Source: Gibbula magus
Lineage: Eukaryota; Mollusca; Gastropoda; Trochida; Trochidae
Direction of reading: 5' to 3'
Assembly (NCBI GenBank): GCA_936450465.1
Contig: OW388301.1
Span: 18,953,523-19,017,522 of the forward strand
Length of the DNA stretch: 64,000 bases
Below, piece after piece: positions 53,186 to 64,000 of the stretch; the first letter of the stretch is position 1, and the number at the start of each line of letters is the position of its first letter. The notes under the pieces are model-generated. The model saw only the letters and a list, made by a program, of their open reading frames with translations. It was not told the DNA's origin and did not search any database. The position numbers and the translations under genes are program-made.

Positions 53186-54720
53186 GTAATAAGTTTCAGT
53201 ATTTTCTCTTATGTCCATATTGCCTCACGAAACCATATCTTTGACAATTATCTTTAAAACATTTAAGGCTCTGCACACAGAAAGTTGTTAGAACAGGTGT
53301 TTTTTGTGTGATCTAAATAATTGCATCTAAGGATTTCCATCAAATGAATTATTACTAGTAGATTGCACATCCATAATGTTTACACAGCGCACATACACCT
53401 ATAACATACATGAACGTGAACTACATGAACTATTAGTACTGTAAAATCAATCTGTTTTGTGTGACTTGTGTGGTTGAGACTTGATAAATTAAAGGATTTC
53501 TGTCTAATGTGATTGGTCAACCATTGAATTTCCATTTTTTCTTCTGTTACACAATGTTCAATCCGACAGTACATGATTCCAGTCTGTTTTGATATTAAGA
53601 ATAAAATTGTATTATCATTTACCACCACGATGTTTCTTTAAAAATAGTTTTATATCACATACATCTCATATCAATAGAGGTTGAAAACATCGGAAACTAA
53701 ATCAGCCAAAATATAACATAGACACAATATGATTTAAACTGAAAAGGATTACAAGACGGGTCTTTAAAAAAGTGTTAACCAAGCCATACATGACAATATG
53801 TCATCATCATATATATTTTTACCCATACATCTACATTTGTATTCACAGCATACATATATAAACATGCACCGTCATTGCATACATGAGAAAGTGGAAGAGA
53901 AATAACTTTTAAAACGACAACCAGTCCATGTCATCTTGTAACCCTTGCATTGGAACCTCTGTGTATCACTGTTACAATTAAGTCGTTGGACTATTTGTTT
54001 TTTCTTTGTTTGAAATTGGTATTATCTAAATAATGTCAATACATTATAGTTAATACATTACCTAAAATACAAATTTGAGTTCACAGGTTAAATTATATAT
54101 ATGTAGCTACATTCAACAATGCTTTAAAAATATACATACTGATGACTGAAACACTGCCAGGAAATCATCAACATCAAGAGCTCTATAAAGTGTTCAGAGA
54201 TGTACAGTATTTTTTGACAATTTAATGCTTTTGAGTATATTATGAATTATTAGCTAATTATTAATATCCTCAGCATGCCACGATATTCGTATTTCGTATC
54301 AATTTGTGTTGATAAGTTTGACATCACAGGAGCAAGGGGGATATTGTCTTTGTATATTACAAAATTGGACATTTATTCAGTATTCAGACTTGTCCCTGGA
54401 TGCAAGGGATTGAATCACTGTTAAATACGAGATATCATACTGAATTTTGAAACTTGTAAACAAATAGTGAGCTGCAAGTAATGGGACGGGTACATGGTTA
54501 TTTCATGGTGACCTAAACGCAAAAGCATTTTGTTAAAAACAGTACAGTCTACGCTGGTTTGCATTCCTTAAACACATATATCCTTCATGAACATCACGAT
54601 TATTAGAAGCGAGTCATATACATTTGCAATGAAATTTACAGAGTTTTTCAATGACATTTACATAATCTGTTTCATTACTTGCATTGTGAAAAGGGTTGCC
54701 ACACAGTATGAACTAGGGCT

Positions 54721-56135
54721 GAAAGTAACGTTCTTACTGTTGATAGTTGAATAAGTTGTTAACTATCATCCATCTTCCCACGGCAAGGTGAAAACGTATA
54801 GAAATAAATTCTATGCATTTTTTACCTTGCCCTCAACAGCCCAGATAACAGTGTAACGAAGCAGCGACATCTATTGTGATCACGAGTTACGCCCCTTACC
54901 AGCTGCTTACATACAGCCAATGAAATCACCGTTTACATTCGGTACTGCAGAAGCGATAATTCTAAAATTATTATTTTTAGAAACATACGTTGGGTAAATG
55001 TTTCTTCTTGTAAATTGCAATACTCGTCGTTTAGTACTTAAATACATGAACATATATCATCATAAACATTCTTATTAAATAAGAAGACCAAATGCGAGCC
55101 AGGAAGTGTTATTAGTTGATTGTTAAGTTTATAACGGAGACATATGTAGTTCATATGCACATGAGAAATACCCACGTTCAAACAAAGTTAAAAGATTTGA
55201 ATACAAATCGTCGCATTGAATAAGAATATTTCAATTAGTATAACGTGCTAATTGTAACATTTATAAATAAGAGTTATTAAGAGTTATAGGCACAGTTTAT
55301 CAAGCAAGAAATCAAATCACAGTTTTTAAAAACGTTATACAACCTGTATTTTCGGTATGTAGTTCAGTATTAAATAATTGAGATTGTTAAATCGAAATAC
55401 CATGATGCCACACGCGTTATTTTGTATTTTGTAAAAAAAGATTAGTTTCATTCAAACTCAACACTTGATTTGTTCGATTTCGGAGTGAATAACATGTGCT
55501 AGTTATTTTTTATATAGCTTATATGACTTTTTAAAAACTATGACAACCAACTAAATTGAATCACTCAACGTACTTCCAGCTGCAATGTTGTGAAATTAAC
55601 AAACGATACCTGATAACATGCGCAAAATCATACGCGAAATTTATGAATATATCCAGTTTGGCAGTTATCAAACAGTAACATCGTAACAGTGGGTCCACTC
55701 CATGTGCCAACTTTATGGCTTTTGAAGCTGTCCGCTTCGACGTTTTGATTATCGATTACAGGTTTATGAAAGCGAATTGTAATTATTTTATTGCATCAAT
55801 TGAAAGTTTATACAAGTCCGGGACTGATCAAAATACTGTCAAAAAGTGTGCTACAGTTTGCGACCCAAAATAAGCGGAGAATTTGGACGAATTAGAAAAG
55901 GTGTTTTCCAGTCTAAATATAGAAGTTCATATTGCAAGCTTTCTTCTGATTGGCCTATCGGATTAGCCTGCAGTACGCTAAAATCTTAGCGCAGAAAAAG
56001 CGGGCCGTGAGGTCAAGGGCGGAGGGAGATGATTTGAAAATCTTCTCGTTACGCCCGTGACGTTGTGAAGATGACTATCATCCTTCAATGTCGATATTAT
56101 GACAGTTGACGTCGAACAGTTGACAATACAGGAGA
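54721..56135. other. Unit-3/4 junction insert of about 1.4 kb, no gene recognised
   Basis: Unit 2 and unit 3 agree up to ATGAACTAGGGCTG. This copy then has DNA not found elsewhere in the window until TTCTCAGTGACACTTAACAA (56141). Its ends are weakly inverted (TGATAGTT...CTATCATCC at the left, GACTATCATCC and AGTTGACG at the right). Both ends have GTAACGA/TCGTTACG-type motifs. It is probably a mobile element but no duplication is clear. No ORF of note. Confidence 0.45.
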
Positions 56136-58018
56136 AGCTTTCTCAGTGACACTTAACAATTTAAATCTCGTATGCACTGTGTAACTATCTATCATGTGCC
56201 GTCTATCATGATGTGAACATTGCCCTAATATGAATATCATGAGTTATGTAATCCATAGAGAGGTGTCATTGTAAAGGTGTTTACTATTGATTTTGACATT
56301 CACTGGCTAATATATTATACCACTAATTAACACTATATTATGCAGCAATTAAGATATAATTGATACCTTTCAAATTCAATATGACGTTTATAACTTTAGT
56401 AGAATACGGTTTTAATAAGGGACTACATCAATAATTAACAAACCTCTTCACTGAGGTAAACCCGGTTCTAGTACCAGGAAGCACATTTGTTATGTAATGC
56501 AATGTTTTATTAGTAATTGATTACACAAAGTGACAATGAATAATCTATGTATTCACTTACATTCTTGACAACAGGATGTAACTCATTTATATTGGTTGTC
56601 AGTAAATACAGAAGGTAAATAAGTGATGCATATTTCCCCCAGAAAGTCGGCAGACACCATTCAGTTCACAAAAGTTCCTTTTTTGAAGAAAACAGATTGA
56701 ACAGAGACTTATATTATTTTAAGACTTATTTTACTCCGAGTATATGTCAATCTGCTGGGGCTATTTGATAATAAAAACGAAATTTGAGATTCATTATCAA
56801 GTTTAATACCTTTGAATGTCATGTCCTTAACTTTCTCTAACTTTATTGATATTCATTAAAGCAATGGTGTATTGAGAGTGACATCAAGTGAAAAGGACAA
56901 TGCACCATATTATTTTATAAAGAGTGAGTTAATGATCTTGTATACAATCTTGCGATTCACTTATTTGTCACAAATATAATAAATAAATAACTACAACGAT
57001 ATTTCCATTTACAGGTATTTAAATGAATGTCACATTATCTGCAGCAGTCTGTTTGACTTCAATTGCTCCTAGGTGTTGTTTTTTAATAAAATGTACATTG
57101 ATAAACAGTTGCCGAAACGGTTCCTCGTTTCCACACTTTAACATTTAGTGAGGAATAATACATCATTCGTTTCTTTGACGATTCCACTTCTGTATCCAAT
57201 AAAGAATTAGATATCAACCTGTAACTCCTCATGACCAATGATTAAATTTAAACACATAAGAAACAACATATATTTACTCGGAAACTATAATCCCAGCATA
57301 AAACATGTTCTCAAAAACCAATTGAGATGAATACCCATACTTTGCATTAATCTAATCATCATGAATCAATTGTTAAATGATGTTTTCTTGATTAAAACGC
57401 TTTGTTAATGTTAACCAGAAAATAACTGAGCTACTGGGTTTTAAATATCCTAATTGTGATGGATGAAGATTTGCAACTATCTTATTGCTTTTATTGCACA
57501 TTAGCACTTTGCTTGATACCAAAGAAACATGCTTTCCTGAAATAATGGTTTATATGCAAAATAATTCATTAGCTTATTTACTCCTTTGTGATAATCATTA
57601 AACCTGCACTGTATTTAAGATTCTAATAACTGTGCAGGGTATTTTTATAGGAGCTCTCCGCTTTCAACTTTCTGCTTAACGATCAATCCTCTATTCCTTT
57701 GCTTTTTTCAACGAAGCACCACTCATTAAAGTTGTACAATGACTTTAATCAAGGTTTATTATCGAATATGAATGCTCACATAATACTGATGACAGGCATA
57801 ATATTCAAATCATATAGTTTGACAACTACTTAAACTATACTTTGCACTTACATCAATTTAAAAAATATGCGTACACACAGTGATAATCATGCAGATATTG
57901 ATTCAGCTGCAGCACGGAAAAACCTTATATCATACTTGTAGTTTATCCAAACCAATCGCCAATGTAAATGCTGTTAATGAGAGAATACTTAACGACGTAA
58001 TGTTTAAGAACATATTTA

Positions 58019-58090
58019 TGAAATGAGTGAGTGGTTTGTATTTAACGAGCATAAGCGAGTTAAATACAAATACCATCTCACGAGTGGGTA
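58019..58090. mobile_element. Hairpin with ACGAGCATAAGCGAG apex
   Basis: AAATGAGTGAGTGGTTTGTA and TTTAACGAG pair with CGAGTTAAATACAAATACC and CATCTCACGAG. It is the unit 4 relative of 47774-47868. The 61-codon frame at 58023 is a by-product. Confidence 0.7.
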
Positions 58091-59275
58091 CTCACAAATC
58101 ACTGCTTACAGGGATGATAGTTATATCATATTCTTTGAAAACTTCAAAATAACTTTCGTTTGTTTAACATTAACTTTGCAATTCAAAACAAATGCTTACA
58201 CACAATGATAATTTCCATTCGATTTCCATGAATATTCTGCACTGAAAAACAGTATATTATGCTTGTAATTTATCCAGATTGTAAATGTTGATATGAGAAC
58301 ATTCTGAAAATGTACCCGTTCATGTTTACATGTCAACTGTTCATGGTATATAAGCTATTGTATCACCATGGAATAAAGAAAATAAAAAAATGGAATTGAA
58401 AAATGAATAGCAGCTGACAAAATCAGCTTTTCATGTATGTTGCCGAGACACTTTAGTACATGACAGTCAGTTCTTAAATGTTTTTCAGATGAGTTATTAG
58501 AGAGACGGAAATAAGTCCAGTCAATCAATGTTTATTATTTCATTCGTTTTCACATTGATCAACATATAAACAAACACGTCTCTTGTCAATTGTAAGTCAA
58601 TAATACATTTTAATAGACGTACATGAACTATATAAGAAGAAGAGAAGATGACTACCAAATTAGAGTGAACTTATATCTAATCATATGGAAAATAACCCAC
58701 CAGACTTCGATTTACAATGTGTCATGCAGTCTGGTCCTGTAACTGACTTGTTTGAATTACGTCCATATGTATCACTATCAGTTAGGACGAAATCGTTATC
58801 GAAAAACTAGCCATTACTGAAGACTTTTCTAGATTGAAAAGTGACACTTACTGTCAGTAACAGTCTCTACTTGTAGACACTATGGATTATATGTAATGTA
58901 AGGATTACAGGATCAATTCTCCAGTACTTTCAATGACAGTTGTACAGATTCTAGGCTTTTTGAAAATGGCTGAGAGAGTAAGTGTATACTTTGTCTGGTA
59001 AAATACAGAATATTGTATAATGTATTGTGCAAGTTTGCCGTGTGTATAACAAATAGAAATTTGTTAACAAAAGAATGACTAAGCATTGATTCATAATCAC
59101 ATTCCCGTACTTGCAATTTCATCAATCACTCTTGACATGATGTAACATGAAATAAACATGCAGATATCATAATAGCAAAAATTTACAATTTTCCAAATCT
59201 GTTCCTATAGCTCTTTTATGTCGAAGCTTGGAAGCGTATTAGGGTCACATGAAAAAAATATTTTTGAAGATATTA

Positions 59276-59402
59276 TATCCTAATTAGTACTTAGTATCTC
59301 CTAATTAGGACTTAATATCTCCTAAATAGTACTTAGTATTACCTAATTAAGGCTTAGTATCTCCTAATTAGGAATTAGTATCCCCTAATTAGGACATATT
59401 AT
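59276..59402 (+). repeat. Six 21-bp tandem repeats in the left foldback arm
   Basis: The repeat unit approximates CCTAATTAGGACTTAGTATC plus one base. The core CCTAATTAGG is itself a perfect palindrome. Confidence 0.9.
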
Positions 59403-61285
59403 AGTGCAGATTTGAGGTTTGATCAGCTCCTTTCCGAAATATTTTGATTGTTTCTTCAAATTTAATTGTAGCAGTGTTGACAATCAGTATTTGTCGTTTT
59501 CTTATTATTGTTCTCATCTCAGGGAAGAAATCTACTTGAAGCCTTCATAGATTTATCAGTTATTAAGAAAAGTGTGACACAAAATAACGTTAACAAAAGG
59601 ACTATTATGTCTAAAACTAAACAGATCCAAATGGCACTCTTGAAGTCATAATTATACATTTAAGTAAATGTAAAGTTGAGAGAATGGCATATGACGTCTT
59701 TATTCACTTTAAATATGTTTAGATTGACAGGCATATATTATGTACATTTAGATTCATCGTGTCTTTATGTGCCAGCTTAACTGAATTTGAAATTTCTTAA
59801 CAAAAAGCACCTTTTTACTTGTTTTATGACGTCCTAAAGTAATGGTGCGTCAACAAATGTAAGTCCAAGAATGTACAGTATGCCAACATCATTTTGTAAT
59901 TTCACTAATGACATATTTCATAATATTTAACCTTAAATACAAAACATGTTGTCCAGAAAATCCCTTTTAAACAGCTATATCATGTGTGTTTGAACAAAAA
60001 TAAGATATTAAGTATCATACTCTAATGAATTAAATTTCTAATATCTATTTACGATATATATCATCATCACAGACATTCAAAATCGGCTTTATCCGGCAGA
60101 CATATTTTCTGATTGACTAATATTTGGTACCGTTTCTATTGCCCTTCTGTGTATGGATAGATGAGAGAACAGCAAAGTGAAGCCAGCATATAGGAACTCG
60201 TTAGTAGAGGGAATGAATAAGCTAAAGACTGAATCTGCTTATAAAGTACAATTTGATAATATTATTCAGCTTCAACACGATTGCATAAAGCGCAAACTCA
60301 TGGAATCACTGCACATTTAAATACACACACGCTCTCTAAACATGGATTAGCTATCAGAGTTTATATATCCCCTTTTATTCATCCCCTCTGCTAACAACTA
60401 CCTATTCCACACCTGATTAACTCTATGATGGCTTCTTTCTAATCCCATTGCTGTTCTCTCATCTATCCATACACAAAGGGCCAAAAGAAACGGTACCAAA
60501 TTTTAACAGAGCCAAACAAAAATATTTCTGCCGGTTAAAGGCGGCTTTGAACATCTGTGATGAGATGTATTTCTTAAATAAATATTACAAATTTCATTCA
60601 TTAGAGTATGATACTTAATAGTTCATATCTGTTTAAACACATATGGGGTGCTGATGTGGCTATTTAAAGGGATTTTCTGGAAATAATGTATGGTATTTAA
60701 GGTAAAATTTTAAGAAATAGGGTACATTTTAACTACGGGATGATGTCGGCATAATGTACCTTCCTGGACCTACATTTGTTGACGCATCATTACTTTCAGG
60801 ACGTCATAAAACAAATGAAAAAGCGCTTTTTGTTTTGAAATATGAAAATAAGTAAAGTTGGCTTATGAAGACCTGGTGAATCTCTATGTATTCATATGCT
60901 TAATTACATAAACATAATCTGACAAAGTCTGTGAATAGAAGAAGTCGAATGCCATTTTTAAAAAAATGTACTTTTGCTTAAATGTAGAATTGTGACTTCT
61001 AAATGCCATTTGAATCTGTTTATAGACATAATAGTGATTTTTTTTTTATCATAAATTGGTTTACTTCAAAGATTTAACTTTTGAAAATTATACATAAATG
61101 ACAGATATAGGACGAATTTATGTTGATTTCTTTCCAGAGATGAGAATAATTACCTTAATGATGAATTGTACGATAAAGAAAATGAAAAATACTGTTTTTC
61201 AACAATGATCCAATTAAGTTTGAAACAACACTCACAATATTTCAGAAATAAGCTGACCAAACCTCAAATCTGTACTATGATTAAT

Positions 61286-61434
61286 GCCTAATTAGGAGAT
61301 ATTATGTCCTAATTAGGAGATATTAAGTACTAATTAGGAGATGTTATGTCATAATTAGGAGATGTTATGTCCTAATTAGGAGATACTAAGTACTAATTGG
61401 AAGATACTAAGTCCTAATTAGGAGATACTATTTT
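61286..61434 (-). repeat. Seven 21-bp tandem repeats in the right foldback arm
   Basis: Units read CCTAATTAGGAGATATTATG plus one base with variation (ATACTAAGT, ATGTTATGT). They are inverted relative to the left arm and the copy number differs from it (seven against six). Confidence 0.88.
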
Positions 61435-62093
61435 CAAAAATATGTTTTGATGTGACCCTAATACGCTTCCATAGCTTCCAAACTTTTAGGGAAGGCGAAA
61501 ATTGTTTTAAAAAATGATGGCTCAGGATTTCAGCACATGCACTGGAGACACATGTATTGGCCATGGATACTCTTGTTTTATAATATGTGTTGTGAATTCA
61601 ATTGAGAATTTATAAGTAAATTTAATTATGGAGAGCAAAAAAACCTGGCCATAGTAGAAGCTCAGAAAATAATATCGTTGTATTGTGTTCATGACGGTTT
61701 AAATGTTAAAAAAAACATTGATTGAAAATATTTTCTTTGACACCAGTCACTTAAATGTGGACATATGAACCCAATTAGGATAACGGTCGTGAGCAATTCT
61801 TTGAAGTTTTAAAAGGTCGAACATATTGGACAAATAGGAAAAACGCTTTAAAGACATTGGTCATGATTACCTCAATCGTGGTTTCGCTCTTCCTGACAAC
61901 ATTGAAGATTTACCGACCTCGTGTTAACTGACTTTCATTTCAAGAAGATTACACAAGATAGTCAAGATAGTGATCAATATTTCGCCCTTTGAGATGTGTT
62001 TAGGAAGATGTGGTAGTTTAACATGCTGATACATTGATTTGACTTTACAATCAAATGAGATAACTTGTTTATTGAATGTGAATTTCCTATGTG

Positions 62094-62381
62094 CTTCTTA
62101 TTACTATTCTATCTTATTTCGAAATGATCACATTCTGATAAATGCTAGACACCTCACACATACCTATATGAGTATACGTACATACAGTGTATGAACATTC
62201 GTACGTATGTACAAGCATGCAACATTTATTTTCTAATTTGACAATACATTGCGGTGGATACCCAGTGCATCTATTCACAACTATGAAGTCGATAATTAAT
62301 TACAATCACTACCAAATAAAAAAAAAATAATTCTCTATAAGAGTAGATATGTCCAGATATGCACGAGTTCATCAACGTTAA
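62094..62381. other. No gene recognised between unit 4 and the LINE end
   Basis: A+T-rich DNA with a small palindromic patch at about 62175-62215 (GTATACGTACATACAGTGTATG and CGTACGTATGTACA). Upstream LINE sequence may be present but is too decayed to read. Confidence 0.35.
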
Positions 62382-62768
62382 AGTATGCACAGACTCTACA
62401 ATCTAATAGACCTTTACCCAGAATATAAAGTCCACATTCAACTAAATGTACAACTCAGTTCAAAAGCAAAATTTTCAAAGGAATGTACACTCTGTAATAA
62501 GCACTGCTTTGATAAAGACTCCCATATTGTTTTACACTGCGAATCTCTAATATGTCAAAGAAATGAATTCTTTTCAACTTTACTTGATTAATTTTATGTA
62601 GATTTATATGTGCACATTGAACTGTTAGATGATGAAGATGCCCTTTCACTTTTTTGTGATGCACACTTAGACATAACCGGGCTCGATTCAACATCATGGC
62701 AAACCATTGTGCTCAAATTTTGTGAATATATCTATTCTTTGAAGAATTATCTGAGGAATCATTTCTGA
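62382..62768 (+). pseudogene. Non-LTR retrotransposon ORF2, C-terminal end (degenerate)
   Basis: The reading frame carries the LINE terminal Cys/His stretch ECTLCNKHCFDKDSHIVLHCE (C-x2-C...H...C) followed by a TAA at 62590 and, in the same frame, DLYVHIELLDDEDALSLF ... SWQTIVLKFCEYIY to TGA at 62766-62768. The amphipathic Cys-box plus F.EYI end is typical of ORF2 C-termini. One in-frame stop, no RT domain and a 3' tail of ATTCATTCATTCATT show a 5'-truncated dead copy. It is a different family from 24606-25725. Confidence 0.75.
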
Positions 62769-62869
62769 AGTACCATTGTTGTCAATATTGTAAAGAATGT
62801 ATTTAGTAATTTCCATTTGTACATGTACGTAATTGATTAATGTTTATGTAATCTTCGATTATCATTTGT

Positions 62870-62896
62870 GGAAATAAATAAATTCATTCATTCATT
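62870..62896 (+). repeat. LINE 3' tail (ATTC)n
   Basis: AATAAATAAATTCATTCATT marks the 3' end of the LINE copy. Short tandem tails are usual for several non-LTR clades. Confidence 0.75.
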
Positions 62897-63122
62897 ATCC
62901 TTAGTGGTAACAACGGTGTTGCTTATAAAGCAAAATTTGCATGGCGGTCATTTTATTGTGAACACATTTTATTATTTCCAATGACAAAAAACTATTCCCA
63001 TGGCCTTACAAAACCATGTACACTCATTTTCCGAAGAGAGAAGGGACTTTTACTATTGGTGAAATTATTGTTCAAAAACATTTCATCGACTTATTTCACC
63101 GAAAACACATGCTACTGCCCCT
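62895..63122. mobile_element. MITE family B, copy 3, 5'-truncated
   Basis: Matches the right two-thirds of 3943-4301 from ATTATCC.TAGTGGTAA to CATGCTACTGCCCCT, with TTAA at 63123-63126. The left third is missing, and the break coincides with the end of the LINE tail. Confidence 0.8.
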
Positions 63123-63261
63123 TTAATATGATAAGAGTGGTTGAAGAAATTAGTGTTTCTTAATCTCAAAGGATTATGGTTCTGTCAATGTCAATGTAGA
63201 CTCTATGGAAAAAAATTTGCATCCAACCAAGAAGGTTAACATATAAGTATTTGCAATATTA
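63123..63261. other. No gene recognised
   Basis: Short A+T-rich spacer between the MITE and the hairpin. Confidence 0.35.
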
Positions 63262-63399
63262 GTTACCCGGTGTTTTAACAGGTAGTACGGGACTGGAAGA
63301 CCCTTGTATATTCCGTATTTTCCTGAGGCGCAGCCGAAGGAAATGCGGAATATACAAGGGTCGTACAGTCCCGTACACCCTGTCAAAACACTGTGTAAC
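63262..63399. mobile_element. Hairpin element, arms about 62 bp, GAGGCGCAGCC apex
   Basis: The left arm has GTAGTACGGGACTGGAAGAC and CCTTGTATATTCCG. The right arm has CGGAATATACAAGGGTCGTA and CAGTCCCGTACACCCTGTC. The apex is GAGGCGCAGCCGA (63325-63337). The overlapping minus frames at 63174 and 63259 derive from it. Confidence 0.88.
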
Positions 63400-64000
63400 G
63401 AATTTATTACCCTTTAGATCTTTAGATTTGTACTTATTTGACTCATTTCCGATAAAATACATAGGCTACATAGCAATTTCCGTTTGTGATAAAACTCAGC
63501 AAACTGTGAAACAGCGAAATCGCTGTAAAGAGTTTAGCGCTCCATATCAAGGGAGATAACGCTGCGGCCAAAAAATAATCGATTTTGAATATATCATTTC
63601 TTGAAGAATAGTAGAGATACACATGTTTTTATTGAATTAATTTATAGACGCAAACAAAATAAAAAAATATAAATAGGTTGAAATCATCGTACTTGTGTTT
63701 GTTAAGGTTAGGTTCGATTCTGAAATTTCGAGTAGAGCAACCGTTTACCTTCCGCATTCCATCTAAGGTCAAGGTCATCTGTAAGACCCGTGTAGTTAGT
63801 CACATGACCTGTCTTCACGGGTCATACGGATGGTACACCCTTGCAAATCCGCCTACACGGTTTTGTATGCATTGGCTATTGACCAATCAGAATTCAACTA
63901 ATGTATCTAAAGGGTAATAAGAAAATATATCACTCTCAAGCGAGTGTTCGTTTTAAAAATGTTTAGATATAGTATTGAGGATGAGTCATCTTATAACGTG
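63400..64000. other. No gene recognised at right end
   Basis: Contains a GACCCGTGTAGTTAGTCACATGACC...CACGGGTCATA inverted pair near 63785-63830 and a CTCTCAAGCGAGTGTTCG stretch near 63933-63951, again resembling the apex of a hairpin element cut by the window end. The frame at 63678-63917 has no known domain. Confidence 0.35.

Larger units (their letters stand above)
46217..54720 (+). repeat. Large tandem repeat, unit 3 (8.5 kb including a 2.1-kb insert)
   Basis: Anchors: GATATTTACTCGGAAACTAT (47000), GAGCTACTGGGTTTTAAATA (47156), TTTCGAACCACGGTC (48670), TAACAGTCTCTACTTGTAGA (49186), GAACCCAATTAGGATAACGG (49843), the SINE split by an insertion, AACATCGGAAACTAAAT (53687), GCATGCCACGATATTCGTA (54273). 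It is very close to unit 2 over 52802-54560, closer than either is to unit 1. No frame is conserved. Confidence 0.8.
59219..61482. mobile_element. Giant foldback element, 2264 bp, arms about 1 kb, TSD CTTTTA
   Basis: The ends read TGTCGAAGCTTGGAAGCGTA at the left and, from the right, TTTGGAAGCTATGGAAGCGT. Both continue ATTAGGGTCACAT. The two halves are complementary almost to the middle (for example TATGACGTCCTAAAGTAATG at 59826 and the complement of its counterpart near 60800, and GATAGATGAGAGAACAGCAA at 60158 with its complement near 60450). A short centre lies around 60200-60400. CTTTTA flanks both sides (59213-59218 and 61483-61488), and unit 2 has a single CTTTTA (41945-41950), an empty site. 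Both arms carry tandem 21-bp repeats. There is no coding capacity. Confidence 0.88.
56136..62093 (+). repeat. Large tandem repeat, unit 4 (truncated at right)
   Basis: Anchors: TTCTCAGTGACACTTAACAA (56141), AATTGATTACACAAAGTGAC (56517), GATATTTACTCGG-like (57271), GAGCTACTGGGTTTTAAATA (57427), TAACAGTCTCTACTTGTAGA (58859), GAACCCAATTAGGATAACGG (61767). Homology stops near 62093, before the SINE position. It contains the 2264-bp foldback. No frame is conserved. Confidence 0.78.

Noticed and set aside
41582..59125. Similar minus-strand frames at 41582-41887 and 58913-59125 (shared FVNKFLFVI and FTRQSI)
   Set aside because: The likeness follows from DNA homology of the tandem units. The equivalent frame in unit 3 (49309-49440) has stops, so there is no sign of protein selection.
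59276..59402. CRISPR-like array
   Set aside because: 21-bp head-to-tail repeats without spacers, mirrored in the opposite arm of a eukaryotic foldback element.

Overview
The window looks like gene-poor, A+T-rich intergenic and intronic DNA from an invertebrate animal. The one cellular gene I can name is the 5' coding part of a leucokinin (lymnokinin)-type neuropeptide receptor on the minus strand near 4.6-5.3 kb. That receptor family is known from protostomes. Together with Harbinger, non-LTR and DUF4806-like remnants and very abundant foldback MITEs, it suggests a mollusc or other lophotrochozoan. The species is an inference and I cannot fix it.

Layout. 0-12.7 kb: unique DNA holding the receptor exon (4571-5320), its putative upstream control region with a palindromic E-box and CRE pair near 6.19 kb, a (TA)n tract, two MITEs and one hairpin element. 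12.7-62.1 kb: a long direct-repeat array. The same order of anchor sequences recurs near 12.7-20.1 (partial), 27.5-37, 37-46, 46.2-54.7 and 56.5-62.1 kb, with no conserved reading frame. A tRNA-derived SINE-like segment sits at the same place in each unit that reaches that point. Units differ mainly by insertions, and because they are paralogous several insertions can be read against an uninterrupted copy: a 2079-bp TIR element with DUF4806-like exons (50723-52801), a 2264-bp giant foldback with arrays of a 21-bp repeat in both arms (59219-61482), a 1034-bp element (44834-45867), and a roughly 3-kb block of hairpins and TA tracts (29570-32620). 20.1-27.4 kb: a nested transposon complex. It is a 3.9-kb inverted-repeat structure (22418-26341) whose left arm was hit by a decayed PIF/Harbinger element (22860-23795), whose centre holds a broken LINE reverse-transcriptase C-terminus (24606-25725), and which contains a second small foldback (23989-24355). 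62.1-64 kb: a LINE 3' end with an ATTC tail abutting a truncated MITE, then a further hairpin element.

Nothing here works as an operon or pathway. The receptor is the only functional protein gene I can support. The rest records repeated duplication and transposon insertion. Most open frames of 60-120 codons are chance frames or products of TA/CT microsatellites. All alignments were made by eye, so boundaries are approximate unless a target-site duplication is given.
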